Translations under genes and position numbers: made by a program | In this document: one piece after another, positions 55,261 through 64,000 of the stretch | Position numbering within the stretch: position 1 is the stretch's first letter | How the letters are laid out: the number at the start of each line of letters is the position of its first letter | NCBI RefSeq assembly: GCF_000237925.1 | Contig: NC_031495.1 | Span: 60,618,939-60,682,938 of the forward strand | Direction: 5' to 3' | DNA: 64,000 nt | Source of the DNA: Schistosoma mansoni | Lineage: Eukaryota; Platyhelminthes; Trematoda; Strigeidida; Schistosomatidae | The notes under the pieces: model-generated | What the model was told of the DNA's origin: nothing | Databases searched by the model: none | The model's input: only the letters and a program-made list of their open reading frames with translations

Positions 55261-55905
55261 TTAGGTTGGGTCTATTAGTTCTTCCTTAAGTAGGTGATCT
55301 GATAGTTGACTTTGTATCACTTTTTCCATTATGCGCGAAATAACTGGGGTGATATTTATAGGTCTGTAGTTTCCGACCAGGTTTCTCGGTCCTGATTTGT
55401 GTTTGGGAAGAACATACGTTACCTTCCAGGCTTCAGGATATGTACCCGCCTCTAATGATAATGTGTATATTTTGAGCAATAACGTATGTATATCCGGCCC
55501 CGACATTTTATAGAGAATTGATGGTATATCATCGACACCAGAGCTCGCATTCGGCTTAAGGGTTTTGATGGCGGTATGTATACTCCTAATGTCAAAGTTT
55601 ATGGTGCTAATATGGCTTTTGCTTATGCATTTTATGTTAAAATCTGGGGCATTAGATGTATTCCCGTTTTGTGAAAACCATTCACTTAGCAGTTCGCATA
55701 TGACGGTTTGGTCATAGTACGTCACGCCGTCGTGCAGTAAAGAGTGAATGTTGTGATTTTCGTTCTTTCTCATCCGTTTTGCAAGGAGCCGACATAAGTT
55801 TTGGACTTTAGATGCAGCTGTGAGCGCAGTACGTTCTTCTGTCTGTTTGTTTTTGTTGTGATGACTGCACTCCTTCAAGTACAGAGTATACCTGGTGTAG
55901 GGCAC
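55261..55905 (-). pseudogene. LINE ORF2, RT N-terminal part
   Basis: 214 codons covering the RT entry: HTAIKTLKPNASSGVDDIP, YPEAWKVTYVLPKHKSGP and NLVGNYRPINITPVISRIME. It stops after ELIDPT, where the RT core should continue but is deleted. Confidence 0.82.
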
Positions 55906-57229
55906 TAAAGTCTTTTGATGTAAAGTACGTCTTTCTTAGTTTTCGTAGCTTAGACTTAGCCTTTTGGTTGATGTAGGGAGCAATTGTTTTGAAAACAATT
56001 TTAGAAGGGATGGTAGTGTCTAGTGCAGATTTGGTGGTAGTATTGAATATTTCCAGTGTTTCTAAAAGGTTATCACTGGTGAAGAAAGTGTTCCAGTCAG
56101 AATGCTTCATAAGAAACCGAAAGTTACTCCAGTCGGCGTTTGCATAGTCTCTATATTGGAAACATGTATTTAATGTCTTTAATTTTTTGCGCTTGGCAAG
56201 AATCGGAAGGGTGCAGAAGACTATTTTATGATCGCTATTATGGAACTTCTCGCCAACCACCATTGATGCTGGTGTGACATTGTGACAGAATATTAAGTCA
56301 AGAATGTTGTGATTTCGGGTAGGCAGGTTAACATGTTGCTGCCAACCGTGTATGTCTAAGGACCTTAGTATTCCTTCGTAGCACGGTGGGCCAGAATGTG
56401 TCTTCCAGTTGATGGTTGGAAGGTTGAAATCACCACAGACAATTTTGCAGGCGAAGTCAAGCGAGGTAGCCTTAGCGAATGACTCACTTATAATGGTGTC
56501 AGTCAGACTGGGGGTATTCGGAGCTCGATATATACATCCGATTAGTATTTTACATTCAAGGGTGTGTACAGTAAGCCACATCGAATCTGGTACTTTACTG
56601 AGGGTATGATCACTAAAGATTTCCGCCCTCATGTTTTTTGATGCATATATGAGACAACCGCCACCCTTCTTGGTGACTCGATCACAGCGGAAGAGCTCAT
56701 ACGTGTCTATTTGGAGGTACGTGTCTGTGATATCGGAGGACAACCAACTTTCCGTTATCAAAACAAGTGAGGGGTTGTGTAAAAGTAATAGGGCGCGTAG
56801 TTGAGTCATCTTATTCTGAATAGATCGGGCATTAATTAACATTAGTGTCAGGAAGGATGAGTGTTTGTCTAATAAAATGGTGTGCTGTAAACCCTGTGGT
56901 TTGTCGCTTTTACTATGAGAAGAGGAAAAAGTGGGAGTATTGGCTCTACGTTCTTGTTTGTTTAGTTTAATACCAGCATAGTTAACGGGAGAAAGGTGGT
57001 CGGAGGTTAGTTTGGCGAAAGAAGTATGTTCACGAGTGTTGGGTAGAATCGGGTGAGTTAAATGGATAGGCGGTGTATTCGGGGGGTGATCATGTTCCGT
57101 CAAGGAGCTTTTAAGACTAGAGACAGTTATCGACGGTGAGAAAGATGTGTCACTCCCCATCAGGTCGGAGTATATAGAAGGTGGTCTCAGAATAGTGAAA
57201 TTGTCGCCCTCAACATTTGGAGACCCCAT
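55808..57229 (-). CDS. LINE ORF2, AP-endonuclease part
   Basis: 473 open codons. After about 125 leading residues the endonuclease begins: LMLINARSIQNKM (Asn), LVLITESWLSSDI (catalytic Glu), GGGCLIYASKN, ILIGCIYRAPNTP, KIVCGDFNLPTINW (Asp and Asn), NHNILDLIFC, HNSDHKIVFC (catalytic Asp/His). All expected catalytic positions are present. A linker follows. A frameshift near 55880 separates it from the RT frame. Confidence 0.85.
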   Translation of the reverse strand: MGSPNVEGDNFTILRPPSIYSDLMGSDTSFSPSITVSSLKSSLTEHDHPPNTPPIHLTHPILPNTREHTSFAKLTSDHLSPVNYAGIKLNKQERRANTPTFSSSHSKSDKPQGLQHTILLDKHSSFLTLMLINARSIQNKMTQLRALLLLHNPSLVLITESWLSSDITDTYLQIDTYELFRCDRVTKKGGGCLIYASKNMRAEIFSDHTLSKVPDSMWLTVHTLECKILIGCIYRAPNTPSLTDTIISESFAKATSLDFACKIVCGDFNLPTINWKTHSGPPCYEGILRSLDIHGWQQHVNLPTRNHNILDLIFCHNVTPASMVVGEKFHNSDHKIVFCTLPILAKRKKLKTLNTCFQYRDYANADWSNFRFLMKHSDWNTFFTSDNLLETLEIFNTTTKSALDTTIPSKIVFKTIAPYINQKAKSKLRKLRKTYFTSKDFSALHQVYSVLEGVQSSQQKQTDRRTYCAHSCI

Positions 57230-59025
57230 AGCAATACTGTTGAGGGGGAGAGAGATAAAAAAGGATGAGGTGGTGTGTGTGCCAAATTAGGGGAGATCAG
57301 AGAGTTATAAAGGGCGGTTTGGTTCTGGTAGTATTTAGAATCGATAGGTGGGTCCCCAAGCAGGCCAACATTATGATTGTCTTGTGTGCAGTGGGGTGTT
57401 CTACTCCTATTACGGGTAGTTAGGGGAGTTGTATGTTTCAAATAATTATTGCATGATTGTCTGACATTGTTGCCGGGGATGGTGTTCCTGTTGTGTGGGC
57501 TGTGCTGATTCCTGTAACCTGCATGTTTCAAGCTATATGGCTTATTGGCATCATGTGTAAGTGTGGTTTTTGTCGGGCGTAACCTCACGTTAGGATATGG
57601 GGGTACTGCCAGTTCATTATGCTTGTTGTAATGCATTCGACTACTATGAGTAGGTGCATGTTGTGTATTGAGAGATCTGGAGTACTTATGGGTGTTTAGA
57701 GAGAATTTAGTATTATTTCGCATTACAGTGTTTGGGCGGTTATAGCTATTAGAGCGATTGATGTGAGGCTTGGGTTTTGGCTTTTCATTGGAGACACAAG
57801 AAGAGTGCTTTGAAACTGTAGATGCATAGGTGGGTGGGCATTTTGTTGTAGTTGAGTGTTTGGGTTTAGGGTGAATGGTTACAGCTGCCTGGTGTTTAGT
57901 CTTGTTCTTAGGACTAGTAGCAGTATGCGGCGTGCCTCCGTTTTTGGGAGGGGTGGGGTATGGTGTTTTAGGGATAGCGCTATGGCCAACGTTGTAACTG
58001 CAGCTACCATGTAGGCTGGGTTGATTGTTTTGCACTTCATTGGAGTTTCGACGTTGGATGGCAGTCTTGTCATGGGTGATTCTAACTTTCTTAAAGGTTG
58101 GAATAGGCCTCAGTAAAGACTGACTTTTAAGGAGGTGATTGGCTTCTACGATACTACCAAACTGAAATAGAATGGGACAAGAGGCTTTAGTCTGTGTTTT
58201 ACGTAATCTTCTTGCTACACACCAAGATTGCGACAGTCCACATTCTTGTAGTAGAGTATTTTTAGCAAGCTTCAGATTCGTACTATCAGGTATATTATAC
58301 GCAATGACATTGTGCATACACTGAAGTCTTTTCAGCACTTCAGCTGATATGTGGTCAATTATTTTTTCAGTGTTTTTTATAATTTCGAGATCAGGATTTT
58401 CCGGAACACTGATTAGGTATTTATACGGTAATAGGTCTTGAATAGTTTGGGTGAGGCTAGATTTTATTTGACTGCTTTTAGAACTATCACTAGTGAGATT
58501 ATTAGAGTTTATATCAACATTATTATGGCCTATTTGGTTGCATAGACATTTGTTGCAAGTGTCTACCGGGTGGTCATCTTGTGCGTACTTAGTTGGGGGA
58601 TAAGGTATGTGTTTGGGTGAGTAGTCGAGATCTACATTATTAGGCTGGCTACTGTAGGTGGGCCTATGTGCACTCTGTTGGCCATTACACAGGATGACCG
58701 ATTGTGGATTTATTGTGTGTATGGGGTCAACCGCACTGTCTAAATACCGCTCACAACGTGTGATGTGTGGGCTGTCAAATGATGTCGGGGTAGGCGGTAG
58801 GTGATTACTCTTATTTATATCTACAAGCGAGATGCAAAGTAGTGACAGGTCATGTCCAAGTACATGGTGCACGTCTAGTGTAGCTGTAGGAAGATCAGAG
58901 TATGATGCAGACTGATCAGTGTGTTTAGAAAGCTTCACATTATTCGCGTGAGTGGTGGATTTAGATCTTTTGCACGTGCTATGAGCATCAGGAGAGATTA
59001 TGTGTTTTTTAGATGACCTGGACAT
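57187..59025 (-). CDS. LINE ORF1 protein (612 aa), intact
   Basis: Open from ATG at 59025 for 612 codons. A central segment (HNVIAYNIPDS...LLQECGLSQSWCVARRLR...ILFQFGS...VRITHDKTAIQRRN) resembles the nucleic-acid-binding domain of CR1-type ORF1 proteins: a fold with RNA-binding beta strands and basic residues. The flanks are rich in Pro, Thr, Ser and His and look disordered. It overlaps the ORF2 frame by 43 nt. Its role would be an RNA-binding chaperone for the LINE. No interruption was seen. Confidence 0.8.
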   Translation of the reverse strand: MSRSSKKHIISPDAHSTCKRSKSTTHANNVKLSKHTDQSASYSDLPTATLDVHHVLGHDLSLLCISLVDINKSNHLPPTPTSFDSPHITRCERYLDSAVDPIHTINPQSVILCNGQQSAHRPTYSSQPNNVDLDYSPKHIPYPPTKYAQDDHPVDTCNKCLCNQIGHNNVDINSNNLTSDSSKSSQIKSSLTQTIQDLLPYKYLISVPENPDLEIIKNTEKIIDHISAEVLKRLQCMHNVIAYNIPDSTNLKLAKNTLLQECGLSQSWCVARRLRKTQTKASCPILFQFGSIVEANHLLKSQSLLRPIPTFKKVRITHDKTAIQRRNSNEVQNNQPSLHGSCSYNVGHSAIPKTPYPTPPKNGGTPHTATSPKNKTKHQAAVTIHPKPKHSTTTKCPPTYASTVSKHSSCVSNEKPKPKPHINRSNSYNRPNTVMRNNTKFSLNTHKYSRSLNTQHAPTHSSRMHYNKHNELAVPPYPNVRLRPTKTTLTHDANKPYSLKHAGYRNQHSPHNRNTIPGNNVRQSCNNYLKHTTPLTTRNRSRTPHCTQDNHNVGLLGDPPIDSKYYQNQTALYNSLISPNLAHTPPHPFLSLSPSTVLLWGLQMLRATISLF

Positions 59026-59367
59026 TATTAGGAGTAATGTAAATATAAATTTTGTATTGGGTGAGCAGCGACTGTTGTATCTTTACTTACTAGATGTGTA
59101 AAGTTTTATGGTAGAGTCAGATCAATATTTGCTAATAGCTAATATATTAACGTTAGTGAAAGAGGAAAGGTGGACAGCGTGTGAAATAGTGAGCTTAATG
59201 TACTACGTTGAATCACAGGATGGGGTGTCAAATTAATAGAGCCCTATCAGAAATGAAGTATTTTTCACTAATAAATGTTGTTAAATTAGAAGGAAACACT
59301 AATAATAATAAAAAGTATAACCACGTGAAAAAAAGTTACAACCTTCAAAAGGAGCGCCGACCTAAGG

Positions 59368-59532
59368 ATGTTATTATACTCTGACGATGTAAAAAATAAC
59401 GGGAGACACAGGTGTATGGGCGCCTCAGGCAGATGTAAATGTTGTGATTAACTGGTTTAAAGAGTGGCTGATGTCTATCAACTCGGCAAAGTGTGTCAAC
59501 ATGCACTTTGGGTATACAAAAGTAAATAGGTA
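59368..59532 (+). mobile_element. CR1-type LINE, segment 3 of 4 (RT catalytic box)
   Basis: Reads YSDDV (the position of Y/FADD), then after a frame change WFKEWLMSINSAKCVNMHFGY and KVN, where it is cut again. It continues segment 2 after removal of the - strand LINE. Confidence 0.78.
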
Positions 59533-60873
59533 CGTGGCTTGAATCTTTTAGAATAAACTTTAGGTTGACGGCGTTTTCAGGTTTTGCAATGACTTTCTTT
59601 GTATCCTTTCCTGGAACACGTAGTACAACGATGACTTTTAAACGGACAAAACCTTTTGAAATGCCAACCTCTACATAACCAGCAGGACGATGATGGTTTG
59701 CCGCTGTCATTTCGATAATTCTGTATGCTGGAACCTTGCTCGACTTTTCTCTCAACAGCATTAACGTGGGGGAACTGGTTAGTGTTTTCTACCATCGAGG
59801 TATCGTGCTTCAAATTCACTAACCTTTGACATTCATTAGTCACTTCCTGCAGGGTCATGTTGGGACAATGCTCAAGTTTGCTTAGGATTCTCGTTCGGAT
59901 GTCAACATCCTCAGATGAACGCAGGCTACAGACAAATACCAGGCATTTGAACTAGTCGTCAGTCATGGAAGACAACTTGAACCTCTCTCATTCTCGGTTC
60001 ACAATACCTGTATGTTTCACCCAGTCATCTCCTGATTCTTTCGTTATTTTCAAGCACTAGTAACGGATATTAAATAGAGACGACTGTTCTCCAAAGATTT
60101 GAGACAGGGTTTGAATTGTTTCATCAAAACTAAAGTCTTGTGGGTTCTTCGGAAGAATAAAGTTACTATAGCGTACATGTTCTGTTGTCCCAAGCTTTCT
60201 TAGAAGTATTCTGACTTCTGAAGCGTCATCGAGTCTGCAGAGATCGATACGGAACAATCTCCATACTTCTTAAACCAAGAGTCAAAAGTAACACATTCTG
60301 CACCATCAAAATTAAATTCATGGATTGCATTAATAACTGAATCAGTATGAGATACTTGAAATTCACCGGCAGCAGAGTTTTGTTGGGACATGCATAATTT
60401 CTGCATAAGGGCTTCCATGATTCCGATTTGAGACTGTTCAAACTATTTTTCTTGACGCTCCATATAAGCTTGTAGTTGCTCTAGAGAAATACTCTGTAGT
60501 TTTTCCCGTCGCCACTGATATGTCTTGATTGGTTGAACGCTATATTCGGATCCTAAGCTAATTTCGTAACCCCCGAGCTAGAACTACACAGCGAATTGAA
60601 CACGAGAGAAAAGGCACAAATATGCGGGAAGCACTTTACTCCAAAGGTTCGCTTCTGTACAGAAAATATAGGGTTTTTATAGTATTTTAAAAATCCTTGG
60701 CTTTTACTGAAAATTCTAGAATACTGCTAAACATAGAAGCAGTGTATTAATCAGCCAATCAGAATCTCTACATGTGACTTTTCATTTTCGCTATGTTTCT
60801 AACAAAACGCTGATTGGATGAAATGCTCCTTAATGTTTCATGAGCTTGTCATGTCGATCGCGAGAAATTTGCA
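59533..60873 (-). mobile_element. LTR-retrotransposon fossil fragment: 5' LTR plus gag
   Basis: - strand: LTR-like region from about 60873 (start TGCAAATTTCTC; TATAAAAACCC promoter-like box near 60680) to about 60515, a possible primer site TGGCGACGGG, then Gag-like peptides (EFNFDGAECVTFDSWFKKYG, LLRKLGTTEHVRYSNFILPK, TLQEVTNECQRLVNLKHD) and two zinc knuckles (CWLCRGWHFKRFC and CTTCSRKGYKESHC). Most likely Ty3/Gypsy-type. Only the 5' quarter remains, with several breaks. Inserted in the same CR1-type LINE. Confidence 0.72.
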
Positions 60874-61842
60874 GGATCATCCCAACACAGAATAGGTGAA
60901 GCGCCTCTACCCGTGGCTCAGTTTCACAAGGATCTTGGGGTGACAGTGAGTCATAATCTCAAGACGACGGCCCATTGTCTGGAGGTTACAGCTAAAGGGT
61001 TCAGAACCCTATGGGCTTTAAGACGGACATTCACCAAGTTAGATACTACTGCGTTCACTACAGTATACACAACCTTAGTGAGAACAAAGCTTGAGAACTG
61101 CTTTCAGGCTGTAAGCCTCTGTTTAGAAAAAGACTCGGATATTTTGGAAAAAGCACAGAGAGCAGCTACCTATGCAATTTTAGAGCTCCGGGGTTCACCA
61201 TACAAAGAGCGGCTTAAAAGCTAGATCTCTTTACTCTGTCTTACAGCAGATTTAGAGGTGGTCTGATTTTGATGCATGGAATACTAAGAAACGATTTCGG
61301 ACCTCATATATCCTCCCTTTTTCTCCTGTAGCTGTAAATAATTTCCCAAAATCAATAGCTCATTAAGTGTTCGACATTGGATGCTGACCACGTTGTTTAA
61401 GTGGACTTGTTTAGCTGAAGGCTTTCGGTCATGCATCCGTACCAGATCACGTTGCAACACGGCGTGGGACACAGCTCCTACGTTCATTAGCCAGCTTATA
61501 GTAAAGGTTCCTCGATATATTGGTAACGAATCAAATATATCTTTCCTGCCTCTTCTCGTCTGACTTCTGGTTTCTATTTGACTGGGAACGAACGATAATA
61601 GAAGATACTACTGGTGGCTAGTTGTAAAACTAGAATATCCGTTGCATCCTCACTCGCCACTAGATCTGGACATCTCAGAATCATCAATACTTGGAACCAG
61701 TTCCCCGAAGCAGTGGCGTCCGCACCTTTAATTGATTCATTCAAGGGAAGACTGGACACCCACAGAAACATACGCGAAAGAGAATAACACAGTCCGTAGG
61801 CCTTCTGTCCTTACTACACAAATCTGAATCTGAATAGGATGC
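60874..61842 (+). mobile_element. CR1-type LINE, segment 4 of 4 (RT C-terminus and 3' end)
   Basis: Open stretch 60913-61224 gives FHKDLGVTVSHNLKTTAH, RTLWALRRTFTKLD and LEKAQRAATYAILELRG, the RT thumb region. Beyond it, frames give GFRSCIRTRSRCNTAWDTAP and a decayed terminal signature (INTWNQFPEAVASAPLIDSF). The 3' end is near AATCTGAATCTGAAT at 61825-61840. Confidence 0.8.
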
Positions 61843-61844
61843 TG

Positions 61845-62395
61845 AGACGAGTCGGATCTAAGGTGGCCATTAGTTGCAAGGGTTAAGTACTTCATCGTGA
61901 TCTGGTGCGTATGCGTGAACGAGCGCCTTCAGCTGAGGTGTTTCTGGTAAAACTAATGAGGTTGGCATCAATGTTGAGAACTTGCAGAACTCTTTATTTC
62001 GGTATTTATTTACCTCTACACAATCAATCACTTATCAATTATAAAATCTTCTATATTATTCCGATGACAGTGTGGTCGATCAAAAATTGATATACGCCTA
62101 TTCAAATTACTTCTATACTATTTTCTAACGTCAAATAAATAATTTATATCGGTGAATGTTCATGAACCAAACACAACATTTTGTACAATAAGCATTGGAC
62201 CCTGAAAGAAAAAATGTTTGTGGTAATTGTTTAGTCGCATGTTATTGCCTTTCACCTTTACTGAGGCTCTTTGTTCAACCTTGCCTATTGTATAGGCGGA
62301 TTATGCATTTTAATTACCTTGTCCCTGTCTTTGAGGATCTACAAAACAATTTAACAGGAGCCTAAATCAGGAAAATATCGTATTGAGTCACTTTC
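61845..62395. promoter_or_regulatory. Presumed promoter and 5' UTR region of the RFX gene
   Basis: 550 bp between the LINE end and the RFX start codon. A pyrimidine-rich CTTGTCCCTGTCTTTGAG near 62318-62335 could be a splice or trans-splice acceptor ahead of the 5' UTR. No TATA box or factor site is claimed. Confidence 0.3.
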
Positions 62396-62478
62396 ATGTT
62401 GAAATCTGAAGATCAAGATGAGGATTGTGCCAAGAATGGCTATGATTTTTTGAAATCAAGCTTATCTAGCATTATAAC
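62396..62478 (+). CDS. RFX gene exon 1
   Basis: 83 nt, ATG to donor GTAAGC, leaving two bases of a Thr codon. Acidic start followed by FLKSSLSSII, which lines up with the LKNSI-type helix in RFX5/RFX7. TGA lies four codons upstream in frame. Confidence 0.75.
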
Positions 62479-62858
62479 GTAAGCTGATATCCTTTTTTTT
62501 TACATAATCATCCTCCTAGTCAGGATACACGCACTAGGATTGACGCATTGATTCAGGAAGTCGCCTCCTTGAAAGATGTTGAAAAGCTCCTTTTCTGTCT
62601 ACTTCTCCCAGTGGATAATACTCACAGTTCTCATTGTCTCAGCAATACTTCTTTTGGCTTTGCGGGTGATGAACTGGAGGTTTCCTCGGGTTACGACGTC
62701 AATTCATTGGGTATTGGCCTCTTTTCACCAGGTGGACAGTCTTCTCTTCACTTATCCAACCAAGTGGAGCAAAGTCAAGCCTACACGTGGATTATGTCTC
62801 ATCTAGAAGAAGATCCATCAACCTGCTTAAGAAAAGATGAAGTGTACGATGACTACAG
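62396..62858 (+). CDS. RFX-family transcription factor (RFX5/RFX7 type), N-terminal exons
   Basis: Two-exon model, 62396-62478 and 62520-62858, joined in phase 2 over a 41-bp GT-AG intron. The protein starts MLKSEDQDEDC. It then has FLKSSLSSIITQDTRTRIDA and LIQEVASLKDVEKLLFCLLL, matching the N-terminal dimerisation helix of RFX5/RFX7. After a Ser-rich insert comes QAYTWIMSHLEEDP and KDEVYDDY, the first helices of the winged-helix RFX DNA-binding domain (compare [20 protein letters not shown] in RFX7). An in-frame stop just upstream supports this ATG. The frame then meets donor GTAACT; the rest of the DNA-binding domain lies beyond the window. A nuclear regulator is inferred from the family. 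Confidence 0.85.
62520..62858 (+). CDS. RFX gene exon 2
   Basis: The acceptor CCTCCTAG at 62512-62519 gives a frame that joins exon 1 without a stop; the alternative AG four bases later does not. 339 nt, ending two bases into a codon at GACTACAG|GTAACT. It holds the leucine-rich helix and the start of the DNA-binding domain, separated by a Ser/Gly-rich insert of about 50 residues. Confidence 0.82.
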
Positions 62859-64000
62859 GTAACTTCAGCTTTTAGCTTATACCTTTGTGATGTCTATGAG
62901 ATACGTGTTCTTGAAATGTTAGATAAATCACTTGGTTGAATTCTAGGTAAATAATTTCCGACTCTTAATATCATATCATGTGGCAAAATATCAACATTTC
63001 TTTTTAAGTAGAATGGCACCAAGCATTTTATTCGGAGTGGTTCTATTAATTATCTCACTAGCACTTCTCGATTCCCAAAATGTTTCATTTGTGGTTTAGA
63101 AAAAGTATGGAGTGTACCGTCATTTTCGTAATTGTTGTACCCAAACTCAGTTAGTGGTATATACCAGTTTTTCATAGCACTTGCCATACAATCGAAAAGG
63201 AGTTGGTCATTCGAAGCCATCTAGTTGTATTAAGTTTAATGACCGAAATATAGAATACTGATCGATTACAAAAGCTTCTGATTACTCGTTATCTATTATC
63301 TGGTAAATTCTTAAGCTATGTACCGTAAGCTCGTGACAATCCTGTGGATGTTGAACATTTTCTATACTTCTCACGACAAGCCTTAGTCTGTGTTGATAAA
63401 CGTTAACTGATCTGTGTGAATGCCGGGGGTAATTAGTAAGAAAACCTCCCAATTTCCAGTAATCCCTAGTAGTTACTTAAGTTTGGTGAAAACATCCAGA
63501 AATGGCCATTCTGTGTTTTGAAGCAGATGGTTAGAATACTGTTGATATTTTAGTGTATTTTGTCTTTTGCACGTCATCTACTGAACTACACCACATTCTT
63601 GATGACATACTAAAAGTGTACAAAGATTAGAAACCCAAATTAAGTTAGGACAAAATCAAAATGTCCAATTCCAATGAGATATCTATTAGCAATTTCCTGA
63701 TGAACTGGGGTACTAGCTGTAATATAGACATGAATATTTCTCCTCAAGTTGTGTGTTTTACACACTAGTTGGTTGGGAACGATATCTTGTAATAATCATG
63801 ACATCTAGTTAGGTAACGTTCCAAAGTAGTTAAGAACATAACGCTTAAAAGAGTAGGGAAGTTCATCCTTGTGCACATCACGTTCTGCAAAACCAGGTAT
63901 TTCTAAATCTTGTATGATAGGTACTAAGTTGATTGCATACACATTAAATTCCACAGTTATGAATATCTGATTCCATATAATTTCAGTTGATTAATAAATT
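62859..64000. other. RFX intron, no further exon seen
   Basis: No segment encodes the expected continuation of the RFX DNA-binding domain in the required phase, so the next exon is to the right of the window. No repeat was recognised here. Confidence 0.5.

Larger units (their letters stand above)
54805..59367 (-). mobile_element. CR1-type LINE, 5'-complete copy with RT core deleted
   Basis: Inserted between ATGTTA duplications (54799-54804 and 59368-59373). On the - strand: a 5' UTR of about 340 bp, ORF1, ORF2 endonuclease, RT N-terminal part, a deletion, the C-terminal tail, a (CTGAAA)n stretch (about 54969-54996) and a (TTA)n tail. Full ORF1 and endonuclease are open; the RT palm including the catalytic box is gone, so the copy is not autonomous. 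Confidence 0.9.

Overview
The window is AT-rich, repeat-dense animal DNA, almost certainly from a Schistosoma blood fluke. The clues are: many short repeats carrying a tRNA-like pol III box and a hammerhead ribozyme (the Sm-alpha satellite/SINE type); RTE fragments of the SR2 kind ending in (GTAA)n; CR1-type LINEs; Merlin (IS1016-like) transposon relics; and a Ty3/Gypsy element with a CHCC Gag zinc knuckle, as in the CsRn1/Boudicca group. Species cannot be fixed from sequence alone. There is one 200-base assembly gap (19508-19707).

Three host genes can be built from splice signals and reading phase. (1) 670-26082, + strand: the 3' part of an immunoglobulin-superfamily surface protein. It has five exons, all joined in phase 1, including a 30-nt microexon, and it ends in a hydrophobic tail that looks like a GPI-anchor signal. 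Its introns total about 25 kb. (2) 43915-39497, - strand: a complete three-exon ZIP (SLC39) metal transporter of about 663 aa with a His-rich loop. (3) 62396 to beyond the end, + strand: the first two coding exons of an RFX transcription factor of the RFX5/RFX7 type, split by a 41-bp intron.

Between and inside these genes almost everything recognisable is mobile DNA. The region 1-39 kb holds two hammerhead/tRNA repeat families (A, Sm-alpha-like; B, a second family), most copies being fold-back composites. It also holds RTE fragments, Merlin relics, solo-LTR-like fossils and several long inverted repeats. The large ZIP intron contains two nearly identical RTE ends facing each other as a palindrome with arms of about 0.58 kb.

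From 45 to 62 kb lies one nest of elements. A + strand CR1-type LINE (45765-61842 overall) was interrupted three times: by a Ty3/Gypsy element with 98.9% identical LTRs (46312-52557, target duplication AATT), by a 4.56-kb - strand LINE (54805-59367, duplication ATGTTA), and by a - strand LTR-plus-gag fossil fragment (about 59533-60873). The 4.56-kb LINE keeps a 612-aa ORF1 and a full endonuclease domain but has lost its reverse-transcriptase core.

The best candidate for something under-described is the fold-back architecture of the hammerhead SINE-like repeats. At least two composites are bounded by target-site duplications, which implies the inverted structure was inserted as a unit.
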